Origin: an uncultured Flavobacteriaceae bacterium
GTDB taxonomy: Bacteria > Bacteroidota > Bacteroidia > Flavobacteriales > Flavobacteriaceae
Direction of reading: 5' to 3'
Assembly: GCA_947489085.1 (NCBI GenBank)
Contig: CANLCJ010000004.1
Location: forward strand, 1 to 64,000
DNA: 64,000 bases
Part shown: piece by piece, positions 28,693 to 37,913 of the stretch
Numbering within the stretch: the first letter of the stretch is position 1
Layout: each line of letters begins with the position of its first letter
Notes under the pieces: model-generated
Told to the model about the DNA's origin: nothing
The model's input: only the letters and a program-made list of their open reading frames with translations
Database searches by the model: none
Program-made: the position numbers and the translations under genes

Positions 28693-29799
28693 TTAAATAG
28701 CATCTGTTTTATCAAAAGACACTGCGTTTTGTATCGTTAACATTAAGCGGTCTAATAAAAACCCGATAATGCCGATTACAAACATTGCAACAATAATTTT
28801 CGCATTAGAATCGTTGGCACCGTTTTGGAACTCTTCCCATACAAATAAACCTAATCCTGGGCTTTGCGCTAAAAGCTCTATCGCTATTAATACCATCCAG
28901 GCTACAGATAATGTAATTTTTAAACCTGTAAAAATTAATGGCAATGATGATGGTAGTACTACTTTAAATATCTTTTGAAAAGATCCTAGTTTTAAAACCT
29001 TGGCAACGTTTATGTAATCTTTGTCTACAGATGATACACCCATAGCTGTGTTTACTAAAGTTGCCCACATAGAACACAGTCCTACACTTATAAATGAAAT
29101 GGTAAAAGAACTATCTTCGTTAGAATCTATTAAAAGCGTTTTTACAATCATAAACACTAACAGATACCAAACTACTGGAGATACTGGCTTAAAAATTTGT
29201 ATGAACCAGTTAAAAGAACTTTTTAAAGTTGGGCTTAATCCTATAAATATACCTAGAGGCACTGCAATTAAAAGTGCTAATAAAAACCCTGCAAATACTG
29301 TTCTTAAACTTCTAAAGATTTGATCTACAAAAGAAGGTCTACCAGTATATGTTATTGCGTCTTTACCTGCTGCAACACGTTTTTCGTTTAGTGCTGCTGT
29401 TTTTTCTGCAAAAGCAAGTTTATCTGCCTTTATTATTCTATGATCTTTCAATAGAGATTTATAAGACGTCCATACTTGGCTTGGAGATGGTAATGTATTG
29501 GGTTGGCAACTGGTATCTCCCGAAGCAATACATGCTCGCATTGCTTCGGCAGCCTCAGGACCTTGGTCTTTTAATGCTTTCTCTATTTTAAATTCTGCCT
29601 CTGTATTATACAGAGATTTTGCTCCTAAATGCCACAGCCCAATAAATAATAGAATAGAAGCTAAAGGCACAACGCTTTTACGTAGAAAATTAATATAATC
29701 TTCTTTTTCTAATTTACCTGTAAACAGGTCTTTAAACGTATTTAAAAATCCTAACCCCATAAATTTGGTTACTTTTCCTAATGTTATACTTTGCTTCAT
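28693..29799 (-). CDS. Nitrate-type ABC transporter permease (NrtB-like)
   Basis: A 368-residue inner-membrane permease. The N-terminal segment has one membrane helix (about 43-62), then a periplasmic insert of about 100 residues holding two cysteines (CIASGDTSC), then the usual five or six helices. The EAA loop for ATPase docking is visible (VVLPSSLPLIFTGLKIT). The insert is longer than in CmpB/SsuC-type permeases of about 260 residues. It lies between the binding-protein gene and the ATPase genes. Confidence 0.92.
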   Translation of the reverse strand: MKQSITLGKVTKFMGLGFLNTFKDLFTGKLEKEDYINFLRKSVVPLASILLFIGLWHLGAKSLYNTEAEFKIEKALKDQGPEAAEAMRACIASGDTSCQPNTLPSPSQVWTSYKSLLKDHRIIKADKLAFAEKTAALNEKRVAAGKDAITYTGRPSFVDQIFRSLRTVFAGFLLALLIAVPLGIFIGLSPTLKSSFNWFIQIFKPVSPVVWYLLVFMIVKTLLIDSNEDSSFTISFISVGLCSMWATLVNTAMGVSSVDKDYINVAKVLKLGSFQKIFKVVLPSSLPLIFTGLKITLSVAWMVLIAIELLAQSPGLGLFVWEEFQNGANDSNAKIIVAMFVIGIIGFLLDRLMLTIQNAVSFDKTDAI

Positions 29800-29847
29800 C
29801 TTCTTTTTATTTAGTGTTCTGTATTATATTCTGTGTTGTAATTGTAA

Positions 29848-31242
29848 TTATTGTACAGCTTTATCTTTGTTTCCTATTTTAAAGCTATTTATGTATCCTA
29901 TTGGGTCTTTAGCGTTGTAAGTTGTACCGTCTATAAAGTCTCCCGTTGCTGGTTTATAACCGTCTGTACTAGGAATGTCTGATGCTGGAATGTTACCTTC
30001 CTCTACTAATAATTTAGCTGCTTTTGTCCATATATCTGGTCTGTAAATATCTTTAATTGTATTTGCATACCAGTCTGCTGGCTTAGCTTCAGGAATTTGT
30101 CCCCATCTTCTCATTTGTGTTAAAAACCAAATACCGTCTGAGTAGAATGGGTATGTAGCATTATACTTGTAGAATACGTTAAAGTCTGGCATTTCTCTTT
30201 TGTCTCCTTTCTCAAATTCGAAAGTACCTGTCATAGAATTTGCTAATACAGCTTCGTCTGCACCAACATATTGAGACATTGATAATATTTTTACAGCTTC
30301 TGGTCTGTTTCCTGGCTCGTCTAACCACTTACCTGCTCTAATTAAAGCTTTTGTAACCGCTACAGCAGTGTTAGGGTTTTCTTCAACAAATTTCTTTGTC
30401 ATTACAAATACTTTTTCTGGGTTGTTTTTCCAGATATCGTAGTTTGTAGTTACTGGAACACCAATACCTTTAAATACAGCTTGTTGGTTCCATGGCTCTC
30501 CCACACAGTATCCGTAAATTGTACCTGCCTCTAATGTTGCTGGCATTTGTGGTGGAGGTGTTACAGATAATAACACTTCTGCATCGATTTGCCCTTGTAC
30601 ATTATCTGCAGTATACATTCCTGGGTGTATTCCTGCTGCAGCTAACCAATATCTAATTTCGTAGTTATGTGTAGACACTGGAAAAACCATTCCCATTTTA
30701 AATGCTTTACCAGAGTTTTTGTATTCTGTAATTACTGGCTTTAAAGCGTCTGCCTTTATAGGGTGTACTGGCTTACCGTCTGCACCTTTTGGTACATTTG
30801 GTTTCATTTTAGACCATACATCGTTAGATACTGTAATTCCATTTCCGTTTAAATCCATTGAAAATGGCGTTACTAACTCTGCTTGACGTCCAAAACCTGC
30901 TCCTGCAGCAATTGGCTGTCCTGCTAACATATGAGAACCGTCTAACTGACCATCGATTACACGATCTAAAACGTTTTTCCAGTTAGACTGAGCTTCTACA
31001 GAAACGAACAATCCTTCGTCTTCGAAAAACCCTTTTTCTTTTGCTATGGCTAATGGTGCCATATCTGTTAATTTAATAAATCCAAAAGTTAATTGTGGTT
31101 TTTCAATTTCTAGTGTTTTTGTTTTAGAGGTTTCAGCTACTACTGTTTCTTCAGTTGTAGTTTTCTTCTCTTTACCACCGCAAGCAAATAGCAATGCTGC
31201 TACTGGTAACATCAAAGTTGTTCGTTTTAATAGAGATTTCAT
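29848..31242 (-). CDS. nrtA: Nitrate/bicarbonate-type substrate-binding lipoprotein (NrtA/CmpA family)
   Basis: A 464-residue binding protein with a lipobox (LLFACGG, cysteine near residue 21), so it is membrane-anchored. The NrtA/CmpA fold is recognisable from [22 protein letters not shown] near residue 57 and the [18 protein letters not shown] block. Family substrates are nitrate, nitrite or bicarbonate; nitrate is favoured by the adjacent molybdenum-cofactor genes and redox operon. It is the first gene of the operon and is preceded by two copies of the AAGTA-N4-TACTT palindrome. Confidence 0.9.
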   Translation of the reverse strand: MKSLLKRTTLMLPVAALLFACGGKEKKTTTEETVVAETSKTKTLEIEKPQLTFGFIKLTDMAPLAIAKEKGFFEDEGLFVSVEAQSNWKNVLDRVIDGQLDGSHMLAGQPIAAGAGFGRQAELVTPFSMDLNGNGITVSNDVWSKMKPNVPKGADGKPVHPIKADALKPVITEYKNSGKAFKMGMVFPVSTHNYEIRYWLAAAGIHPGMYTADNVQGQIDAEVLLSVTPPPQMPATLEAGTIYGYCVGEPWNQQAVFKGIGVPVTTNYDIWKNNPEKVFVMTKKFVEENPNTAVAVTKALIRAGKWLDEPGNRPEAVKILSMSQYVGADEAVLANSMTGTFEFEKGDKREMPDFNVFYKYNATYPFYSDGIWFLTQMRRWGQIPEAKPADWYANTIKDIYRPDIWTKAAKLLVEEGNIPASDIPSTDGYKPATGDFIDGTTYNAKDPIGYINSFKIGNKDKAVQ

Positions 31243-31265
31243 AGTTATGTGTTATTAATTAAACT

Positions 31266-31310
31266 AAGTATTAATACTTATTCGATGCAAATATATAAGT
31301 ACACATACTT
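31266..31310 (-). promoter_or_regulatory. nrtA promoter with two AAGTA-N4-TACTT operators
   Basis: Two 14-bp palindromes lie at 31266-31279 (AAGTATTAATACTT) and 31297-31310 (AAGTACACATACTT); their centres are 31 bp apart, about three helical turns. Between them on the leftward strand is TATATTTG (31288-31295), an exact match to the flavobacterial -7 box TAnnTTTG. No -33 TTG is evident. The first palindrome is 24-37 bases before the nrtA start codon. The 14-bp dyad geometry is that of Crp/Fnr-type sites. Placement around the -7 box suggests repression rather than class II activation, which is inference. Confidence 0.7.
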
Positions 31311-31595
31311 ATCAGTTATGTCATCCCCCATATTCATTCCTCTTTTTTAAACATAACAAAATATGACAAAAACCATTAAATAAAATTAAAATACTGAAAT
31401 ACAGTGTTTTATAATTACAAAAAAAGCAGTACGTAAATTCGAAATACACCTAAGTAACAGTACGCTTTTGAGAAAAAAATTGAGTACATAAATAAAAAAT
31501 CTATTAAAATAACACTTCTCAACAATTAAAAACATAAAACTACGTAGTTGAGATTTGGTACAGTTTTAGCAGCAACAGTTTAAAAAACATTGCAT

Positions 31596-31631
31596 AAAAA
31601 AAAACCAAAGCATTAAAACAAAATGCTTTGG
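31596..31631 (-). terminator. Terminator of the globin-cytochrome operon
   Basis: A perfect 10-bp stem (31605-31614 with 31622-31631, 7-nt loop) is followed on the leftward strand by nine T residues. It lies about 100 bases beyond the pentahaem cytochrome gene. The rest of the 487-base gap 31243-31729 holds the nrtA promoter and operators at its left end and nothing else I can name. Confidence 0.88.
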
Positions 31632-31729
31632 CTAAAAAAGTTTAGAGTTCATGCTGAAATTGAACTCTAATACTTATACGCTAAACTAAATATGTAAAAC
31701 ATAGCCTTAATCTCTTTTTAGTAGAATAC

Positions 31730-32443
31730 TTACTCTTTTTTATTTAAAGTTTTGATCCACTCTTCTTGAGATAGGGCTATATATTTTTTAACATCGCTGT
31801 AAGGGTCTTTACCTCCATCGAAATAAGCTTGTAGAGTCTCCATGGGTATAGTATCTTTTAAATGCTCTGCTACTTCGTATTTATGATTGCCATGAAAATC
31901 GTGACATTGAATACAGGTAAGCCATTCTTCTTTTGCTATTAAATCTTTATGCGAAATATCTAAAGGGTCGTTCTCTACTTCTAAATCTTGATGACAGTTC
32001 ATACAGTAATTAACGGGGGTTATAGATACACGTTCCTCATGATGTTCTGCATGACAAGTAATGCAAGTTGTAGCATCTACCTTACTTACTGCTTCTTTAA
32101 ATCTGGGTTCTGTAAAACGATGGGTAGGATGCCTATCGTTTGGCCTGTCGTGACATTGCAAACAATTTTCTAGCGTAACGTCTTGCGTACCAAAGTCTAC
32201 ACTTTCTTTTCTAGAACCTACAGCATGAGCTATATTGGATTGCACTTGCTGCAATAAATTGCCTTTAGCATCTGCATGACACGCAAAGCAGGACAAGTCT
32301 TCATGACCTGTATTCATAGGGCCTACAGAAACATAACTTTCTGTTGCTTCTAATGTTAAAACGTAAAATAACACTACGCCCAATACTAAACCTATTATAC
32401 CTCCTAAAAATTGTCGCTGCCGTAATGGACTTACTTTAAACAT
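31730..32443 (-). CDS. Membrane-anchored pentahaem cytochrome c
   Basis: A 237-residue protein with one N-terminal membrane helix (about 13-31) and five CxxCH haem-binding motifs (CFACH, CLQCH, CITCH, CMNCH, CIQCH). It resembles the small multihaem cytochrome c3/NapC-NrfH-like electron carriers that take electrons from membrane quinol to periplasmic reductases. It is the last gene of the operon starting with globin. No terminal reductase is encoded nearby, so the acceptor is unknown. Confidence 0.88.
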   Translation of the reverse strand: MFKVSPLRQRQFLGGIIGLVLGVVLFYVLTLEATESYVSVGPMNTGHEDLSCFACHADAKGNLLQQVQSNIAHAVGSRKESVDFGTQDVTLENCLQCHDRPNDRHPTHRFTEPRFKEAVSKVDATTCITCHAEHHEERVSITPVNYCMNCHQDLEVENDPLDISHKDLIAKEEWLTCIQCHDFHGNHKYEVAEHLKDTIPMETLQAYFDGGKDPYSDVKKYIALSQEEWIKTLNKKE

Positions 32444-32462
32444 ATAGTTTTGCCGTTTTAAA

Positions 32463-33494
32463 TTATATTTCTATAACTACTTTTTCGCTTACAGGATAAC
32501 TTACACAAGTTAATATGTTACCTGCAGCTACATCTTCTTCTGCTAATAAATGCCCTTCTGTCATTTTTATTTCGCCTTCTACACACTTAGCTTTACAGGT
32601 AGAACACATCCCCGATCTACAAGAATAAGGTATAGCTATATTGTCTGAAAGGGCTTGCTTTAAGATGGATGTATTTCCTCTAACCTTTAAATCGTGTGCT
32701 TTACCGCTGTATTTAAGTGTAACATCGCTTATTAAGTTTTTACCTGTAACTTTTATTTCAGGACTTTTAAACACCTCAAGCTTAATTTGGTTCCTTGCTA
32801 TACCGTTTGCTTTTAGTATTTCTTTTACTTTTTCCATATAACCAAAAGGGCCACATATCATATATGTATGATCGCCATAAGCAATATCGTATTTTTTTAA
32901 AATTTCATCTACGAGATGCTTGGTTGCCAAACCAGAATGGTAATTTTTATTATTTTCTATCTCATTAAAAGACAATATATGTTCTACAGCAAAATGTAAT
33001 GGATAACTACTTTCTAATGCCTTAATTTCGTTGTGAAAAATTATTGAAGAAGCATTTTGATTGGCGTAAATTAATAAAACTTTAGAATTTGGCTCTTCAG
33101 TTAACACGGATTTTACTATAGAAAACATTGGAGTTATTCCACTTCCGCCTGCAAATAGTATGTATTGCTTACTTGCTTCTTTTTCGGGCTCTACGTAAAA
33201 AGAGCCTGCAGGATCGTCTACAATAAGCTTATCGCCTTTTTTAAGGTTATCGTGTACGTAATTGGACACCAAACCTTTTTCAACACGTTTAATAGTTATT
33301 TTTAAATCCTTGTCCGTATACGGATTACTGCTAAAAGAATATGCCCTTTTTTCTACATTACCATTTATTGGCACATTTATGGTAAGGAATTGCCCGGGCT
33401 TGTATTTTAATTTTTTGAAGAAATTACCGTTTTTAAAACAAATACTTACGGCATCATCAGTTTCTTTTACTATATCTTTTACAAGTAATTTCAT
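32463..33494 (-). CDS. Ferredoxin-NAD(P)H reductase with C-terminal 2Fe-2S domain
   Basis: A 343-residue cytosolic flavoprotein of the PaaE/phenol-hydroxylase reductase type. The FAD domain has RAYSFSSNPY (about 51-60), the nucleotide domain has LFAGGSGITPMFSIV (about 112-126), and the C-terminal plant-type ferredoxin domain holds the cluster cysteines in YSCRSGMCSTCKAKC plus a later Cys in ILTCVSYP. It passes electrons from NAD(P)H to a partner. With the globin in the same operon it could form a two-protein version of flavohaemoglobin. Confidence 0.9.
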   Translation of the reverse strand: MKLLVKDIVKETDDAVSICFKNGNFFKKLKYKPGQFLTINVPINGNVEKRAYSFSSNPYTDKDLKITIKRVEKGLVSNYVHDNLKKGDKLIVDDPAGSFYVEPEKEASKQYILFAGGSGITPMFSIVKSVLTEEPNSKVLLIYANQNASSIIFHNEIKALESSYPLHFAVEHILSFNEIENNKNYHSGLATKHLVDEILKKYDIAYGDHTYMICGPFGYMEKVKEILKANGIARNQIKLEVFKSPEIKVTGKNLISDVTLKYSGKAHDLKVRGNTSILKQALSDNIAIPYSCRSGMCSTCKAKCVEGEIKMTEGHLLAEEDVAAGNILTCVSYPVSEKVVIEI

Positions 33495-33501
33495 AATTTA
33501 T

Positions 33502-33984
33502 TTATTTATAATAAAACACCATTACTATATGAAAAAACATAAGTATTGTAATTACCAGGGATAATGCTACATGTGTAATCATCCACCCCTTAAACAGTAC
33601 ATCACTATTATTTTTAATAACATCTAGATTGAAATACCCTAATAGGGTGTTGGCTATAAAAATATAGGATAGTAATGCTAAATAACCATAACCCAAAGAC
33701 ATGCAGTGTACGTAAAAAAATAATGGACTTAATGCACCTATCCACTTATGTATGCTTTGCATTTTCATGGCATAGGGTCTCCATTTTTTTACAGTGCGTG
33801 TTAAGCTTAATACCCATTGAAATGCTATAAATAATGCTAGTACTAAACCAGTCCAGCGTTTGTACATTTCGCCCTGCTGTAAATTAAAAAGCCATTGCCA
33901 TTCTAATTTTAAAAATAATTGCAAAAAAAATGCAACTAAAAATACAAGACCTATTAAAGTAGATTTATTGTTACTTAGAACCAT
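33502..33984 (-). CDS. Four-helix membrane protein, possible haem-b cytochrome
   Basis: A 160-residue membrane protein with about four helices. Histidines occur at helix positions (IHKW near 80, YVHCM near 94, THVAL near 138, FHIVMV near 152), an arrangement like ferric-reductase-type or cytochrome b561-like proteins that hold haem b. The 7-base gap to the reductase gene and the cytochrome after it support an electron-transfer role. No family name is certain. Confidence 0.7.
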   Translation of the reverse strand: MVLSNNKSTLIGLVFLVAFFLQLFLKLEWQWLFNLQQGEMYKRWTGLVLALFIAFQWVLSLTRTVKKWRPYAMKMQSIHKWIGALSPLFFYVHCMSLGYGYLALLSYIFIANTLLGYFNLDVIKNNSDVLFKGWMITHVALSLVITILMFFHIVMVFYYK

Positions 33985-34126
33985 AGTTATGGAAGCGTAA
34001 TTAGAATGTTTTAGTAGTAGTTGTTGTTGTTAGTTGTGTAGTTAAAAGATAGTTACAATAGGCTCACAAAATGAGCAATGAGAGGTGTTTTAATGAGCGC
34101 TATTGCAACTAAGAACACTAAAAAAA

Positions 34127-34948
34127 TTATTTATTAGCAGCTACCAAATTTTTCATGGTTTCGTAAGAAGATAGTTTTTTAACACTATCTAAAAACACTT
34201 CTGCAGTTGGGAGGTAGTTACCTTCAGCAGGCCACTTATCTCCTATTTCTGGTTTATCGCTTTTTCTAAAGGCTTTAATTTCATCAAGGTATTCCATATA
34301 AATATCTACAGTTCCTTTTGCGTAAGAGTTAAGCACAGCAACTGTTTCTTTATAAGAAAGAGAATCTTTAGGGTACTGCCATGTTGTTGCTCCCATAACA
34401 TCTCCTAATTTCCAATCTGATTTTGAAGTTTGAGGGTGATCGTTATGGCAACTTACACAAGCACCTGCACTGGCTAAATCTGCAAACATTGCTGTGTGCA
34501 ATTTTTGGTCTTCGTCAAAAAAGAACTGAGGCTCTTGATCGTGCTTTATTTTTTTAAATAATTCTGCTTGCTTACCTTCAAATTTATTGGCTTTGTTTAT
34601 TGGAAAATCAGATCCTAAGTACAACCCAAGTGGTACAGGGTTTTTTCTAATGCTAGAAGCTACGCCTCTTAAAAATAATGCTGGAAGTGGTCCTGCTTCC
34701 ACATCGTCCTTACGCCAATCTTCGTCAAATTTCATACCCTGCTTTTTACCCTTACCAACAATGGCTTTAGTATAAAGCGTTCTTGTTACATCATTTTCCT
34801 TAGCTACCATTTCTAAAACTTGAGCTACAGAAAACACATTGTCGCTTTTTGTTGTTTCTGTTTTTTCTTCTGGTACACCACCACAAGACACAAGCGCAAC
34901 CAATGGCATAAATAAAGTAAGTAATTTTAATATAGTTTTAGTTTTCAT
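34127..34948 (-). CDS. DUF3365 haem-binding lipoprotein
   Basis: A 273-residue lipoprotein (lipobox cysteine near residue 22, VALVSCGG) with a DUF3365/Tll0287-like domain. One CxxCH motif (ACVSCHNDHP) sits in the conserved segment that is followed by WKLGDVMGA. These domains bind a c-type haem and are thought to act as redox or gas sensors or as electron carriers in the periplasm. It follows the globin gene by 15 bases; a 142-base gap separates it from the next gene of the cluster. Confidence 0.87.
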   Translation of the reverse strand: MKTKTILKLLTLFMPLVALVSCGGVPEEKTETTKSDNVFSVAQVLEMVAKENDVTRTLYTKAIVGKGKKQGMKFDEDWRKDDVEAGPLPALFLRGVASSIRKNPVPLGLYLGSDFPINKANKFEGKQAELFKKIKHDQEPQFFFDEDQKLHTAMFADLASAGACVSCHNDHPQTSKSDWKLGDVMGATTWQYPKDSLSYKETVAVLNSYAKGTVDIYMEYLDEIKAFRKSDKPEIGDKWPAEGNYLPTAEVFLDSVKKLSSYETMKNLVAANK

Positions 34949-34963
34949 ATTGTAAAGTTTTGA

Positions 34964-35377
34964 TTAGTATGCTGCTTCTATCATAACACTAGACATTGTA
35001 CCGTACACACTAGCCCATGCATCTTTAACTTCTGGTGTAAAATCATCTCCTAGTCCTGCTTCTAGTGTTCCCAATAATGCCGCTCCAACTGTATCGTAAT
35101 GAGATGCTTCTACTTTATAATCTACGTGACGCTTCCCTAGATCTTTTAATACAGGTATTAAAGCTTCTAAATTACTTAGTCCCGCTACTGCTGCACCTAA
35201 CATGGTCATTAATTTGTTACCTTGAACTTTCATAGCCTCTTCATTATCTGGAAATAAAGGCTTAAGGTTTGGATCTAGTTCAAACAATTTAGAATAAAAA
35301 ATTTCTGCTGCAGCTGGTGCTATTGGTTTTACTTTTTCGAATGATTCTTGTACGAGAGAGACTGTTTTTGCTTCCAT
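34964..35377 (-). CDS. Single-domain globin (flavohaemoglobin-type)
   Basis: A 137-residue globin with the residues of the flavohaemoglobin group: Tyr28 (B10), Gln52 (E7) and proximal His84 in GKRHVDYKV. Tyr-B10 and Gln-E7 are those of NO-dioxygenating globins, so NO detoxification or oxygen binding is likely. It lacks the FAD/NAD domain of a flavohaemoglobin. The start is fixed by the MEAKTVSLVQESF beginning. It heads an operon and has an AAGTA-N4-TACTT operator 33-46 bases before its start codon. Confidence 0.88.
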   Translation of the reverse strand: MEAKTVSLVQESFEKVKPIAPAAAEIFYSKLFELDPNLKPLFPDNEEAMKVQGNKLMTMLGAAVAGLSNLEALIPVLKDLGKRHVDYKVEASHYDTVGAALLGTLEAGLGDDFTPEVKDAWASVYGTMSSVMIEAAY

Positions 35378-35409
35378 AGTTATTTAAATGATTAGTGTAT
35401 ACTTAAAAT

Positions 35410-35423
35410 AAGTATTAATACTT
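35410..35423 (-). promoter_or_regulatory. AAGTA-N4-TACTT operator of the globin operon
   Basis: The 14-bp palindrome AAGTATTAATACTT is identical to the first nrtA site. On the leftward strand it abuts TATTTTAA, a near match to the -7 box, and lies downstream of TTTTG about 21 bases from that box. It would therefore sit in the spacer between the promoter boxes, a position that favours repression. Confidence 0.7.
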
Positions 35424-35566
35424 ATATAAAACAAAAGTATAGTCTTAGTCTTTAATTAATCATGAAATAACACAGCTATAAAGCGTCTTTTAATACATTA
35501 AAAAGACTGATAAAACGCAGGAAAATCAATAATATACTGATAACATAACACTTACACCTAAAAAAA

Positions 35567-36304
35567 CTACGTATCTAAGAAGTAATTGTGGTCGCTAATT
35601 TCTTTTTTAAGTAATTGAAGGTCTTTAATACCTATCTTTTTACCTTGGGCGGTAATAAGTTCCTCTTTTTTTAAAGCAGAAAATACTCGAATAACTTGTT
35701 CTTCTGTTGTTCCTGCATAATCCGCATATTCTTTTCTACTAAGCGGAAGGTTTAAATACCCTCTTAAATCTCCAAATTTTCTATGTATATATAACAAAGT
35801 ATCAATAACACGCTCTCGAACCGTCATTTGAGATATTGATTTTACTTTGTTTTCACTACGATTAAGTTCATTTGCATAAAAAAGCATCATATCGTAAGTA
35901 AACTTAGGGTTGCTCATTAATATGTTTTGCAGGTGCTCTTTCGAGAAGTAATGCAATTGCGAATCTTGTAAAGCAATAGCACCTATAGAATAGTATTCTT
36001 GCGTGCCAAAACCTCTATGCCCTATTATTTCGCAAGGTTTTGCAAAACGCACTATTTGCTCTCTACCATTTATTCCCGTTCTAAACACTTTAACAGTACC
36101 ACTTTTTATAAAAAAAAGACCATTAACAGGCGCACCTTCCATTATAAATTGTTGGCCTTTTTTACATTTTAGCTCAGTACTACTCTGGGGTACAGACGTA
36201 TCGAAAAGTATGCTAGAATTTTTATGAATTAAACAATCTGGACTATTACACGTTTTACAAGACGTATCTAAACTAGAATAATTATCTGTGTTATTTTGAA
36301 TCAA
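35567..36304 (-). CDS. Crp/Fnr-family regulator with FNR-like cysteines
   Basis: A 245-residue regulator. An N-terminal cyclic-nucleotide-like sensor domain (about 35-150) is followed by a helix-turn-helix (about 195-225; SRKEYADYAGTTEEQVIRVF). Before the sensor domain is a cysteine cluster C16-x2-C19-x4-C24, and a further cysteine C91 lies in the sensor domain, a set like the four [4Fe-4S] ligands of FNR (C-x2-C-x5-C plus one). It may sense oxygen or NO through an Fe-S cluster. An AAGTA-N4-TACTT site lies in front of its own gene. It sits between the globin operon and the molybdenum-cofactor operon. Confidence 0.88.
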   Translation of the reverse strand: MIQNNTDNYSSLDTSCKTCNSPDCLIHKNSSILFDTSVPQSSTELKCKKGQQFIMEGAPVNGLFFIKSGTVKVFRTGINGREQIVRFAKPCEIIGHRGFGTQEYYSIGAIALQDSQLHYFSKEHLQNILMSNPKFTYDMMLFYANELNRSENKVKSISQMTVRERVIDTLLYIHRKFGDLRGYLNLPLSRKEYADYAGTTEEQVIRVFSALKKEELITAQGKKIGIKDLQLLKKEISDHNYFLDT

Positions 36305-36722
36305 AATCTATCGTTACTTAATTTTAAAACACTAAAATAAGTAATGGTACTTACTTTATTTAAACACTAGCTTAGTTTTCCATATAGTGTTAAAATTACA
36401 CCTTCAAAATATAAACTCAAAAATTTTAGGTACGCATATTTAACATATTCGCAATATAAAAATTTAGCACCTGTTTTAAAATTACATCAAAGCATCTATA
36501 CATTAACCGACTTGTTATCAAATATTTAATACATAAATAAAGATTGCTTTTAATTTTAAAAACACTTAGACCCTACTTTATCTGTATCAAAACATTTTTA
36601 CAGCATTTTTTATTTCTAAATGATGCCCTATTACCAAAAAACATGCTGATAATTTATAAATAATACGTACTGTAAAGATATTTACATTCGTTATATTTGT
36701 AAAAACATAACGAAAACTACGT
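36305..36722. other. Divergent intergenic region between the Crp/Fnr gene and moeA
   Basis: This 418-base AT-rich gap carries the regulator promoter and operator on its left. I see no AAGTA-N4-TACTT copy near moeA, so control of the molybdenum genes by the same regulator is unproven. No hairpin resembling a molybdenum-cofactor riboswitch stands out. Confidence 0.45.
36339..36352 (-). promoter_or_regulatory. AAGTA-N4-TACTT operator of the Crp/Fnr gene
   Basis: AAGTAATGGTACTT is the fourth copy of the palindrome, 35-48 bases before the regulator start codon, almost the same distance as at the globin gene. On the leftward strand it runs into TATTTTAG, a near match to the -7 box, as at the globin promoter. 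This is consistent with autoregulation. Confidence 0.65.
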
Positions 36723-37901
36723 ATGATTTCAATTTCTGAAGCTATTGCTATCGTTAAACAACACGGAAAACCACTGTTACAAAACTGTACTAAAAGTGTT
36801 GAGAAAGCTGGCGGTTATATTCTTTTTGAAGATGTTTTATCTCCCATTAACATGCCACCATTTCCGCAATCGGCTATGGATGGTTATGCTTTACATTTAC
36901 ACGATGGCTTAAATTATAAATTAGTAGACGAAATTAAAGCGGGAGATCACCATGAACCTAAATTAAAAAAAGGTGAAGCTGTTAGAATTTTTACTGGGGC
37001 TCCCGTACCTAAAACCGCAAATGCGGTAATAATGCAAGAGAAAGTAACCAAAACCAAAACAACCATCTCTATAGCACATACTATTACACCAATGCTAAAT
37101 ATACGCCCTCTGGGAGAGCAAGTTAAAGCAGGTGCTGTTGCCTTAAAAAAGGGCACAAAGCTTACGCCTGCGGCTATTGGTTACCTTATTTCTCTTGGCA
37201 TTACTAAAGTTGTTGTATACAAAAAGCCAGACATTGCTATTATAACCACAGGTAACGAATTAATTGAAGCTGGAAAAACATTAACCCACGGTAAAATTTA
37301 TGAGAGCAACTCTAAAATGCTTTTAAGTGCTCTTTATAATTTAAAATTTTATAACGTAGAACTTTATAAGGTTGAGGACGATTACAATGCTACATTAAAT
37401 ACTTTAAAAGCAGCTATAGCCGCTCACGATTTGGTACTTATAACAGGTGGAATCTCGGTTGGAGACTACGATTTTGTAGGCAAAGCACTTAACGAATTAC
37501 GTGTAAAGGAGTTGTTTTACAAAGTAAAACAAAAACCAGGTAAACCTTTGTTTTATGGTAAAAAAGACAACACTCAAATTTTTGCATTACCTGGTAATCC
37601 AGCAGCAGCGCTAACCTGTTTTTACATATACGTTTACATAGCGCTACAACAATTTATGGATAGAACTACCGTAGAATTACCTAGAGTTGAAGCCAGATCC
37701 AAAAATACGTTTGATAAACGCGGCGATAGGCCACAATTTTTAAAAGGCATTTATAAAAATGGTATGGTAGAACTACTTGACGGCCAAAGCTCTTCCATGC
37801 TACAAACCTTTGCATTATCTAATGCTTTGGTATTTATACCCGCTGAAGTTTCCCGCATTGAAATAGACAGTTTGGTTACTGCAATTGTATTACCCGCTTA
37901 A
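36723..37901 (+). CDS. moeA: Molybdopterin molybdotransferase MoeA
   Basis: A 392-residue enzyme that inserts molybdate into adenylated molybdopterin. Landmarks are PPFPQSAMDGYALH near residue 45, IFTGAPVPKTANAVIMQE, the MogA-like domain with TTGNELIEAG and LITGGISVGDYDFV, and PGKPLFYGKK then LPGNPAAALTCF. Length is normal. It is the first gene of a rightward Moco operon. Confidence 0.95.
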   Translation: MISISEAIAIVKQHGKPLLQNCTKSVEKAGGYILFEDVLSPINMPPFPQSAMDGYALHLHDGLNYKLVDEIKAGDHHEPKLKKGEAVRIFTGAPVPKTANAVIMQEKVTKTKTTISIAHTITPMLNIRPLGEQVKAGAVALKKGTKLTPAAIGYLISLGITKVVVYKKPDIAIITTGNELIEAGKTLTHGKIYESNSKMLLSALYNLKFYNVELYKVEDDYNATLNTLKAAIAAHDLVLITGGISVGDYDFVGKALNELRVKELFYKVKQKPGKPLFYGKKDNTQIFALPGNPAAALTCFYIYVYIALQQFMDRTTVELPRVEARSKNTFDKRGDRPQFLKGIYKNGMVELLDGQSSSMLQTFALSNALVFIPAEVSRIEIDSLVTAIVLPA

Positions 37902-37913
37902 TTCCAGATAGAT

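Noticed and set aside
31266-31310. The palindromes before nrtA as terminators
   Set aside because: They have no loop beyond four bases of N and no following T-run, and the same dyad recurs before other genes, so they fit operators rather than terminators.
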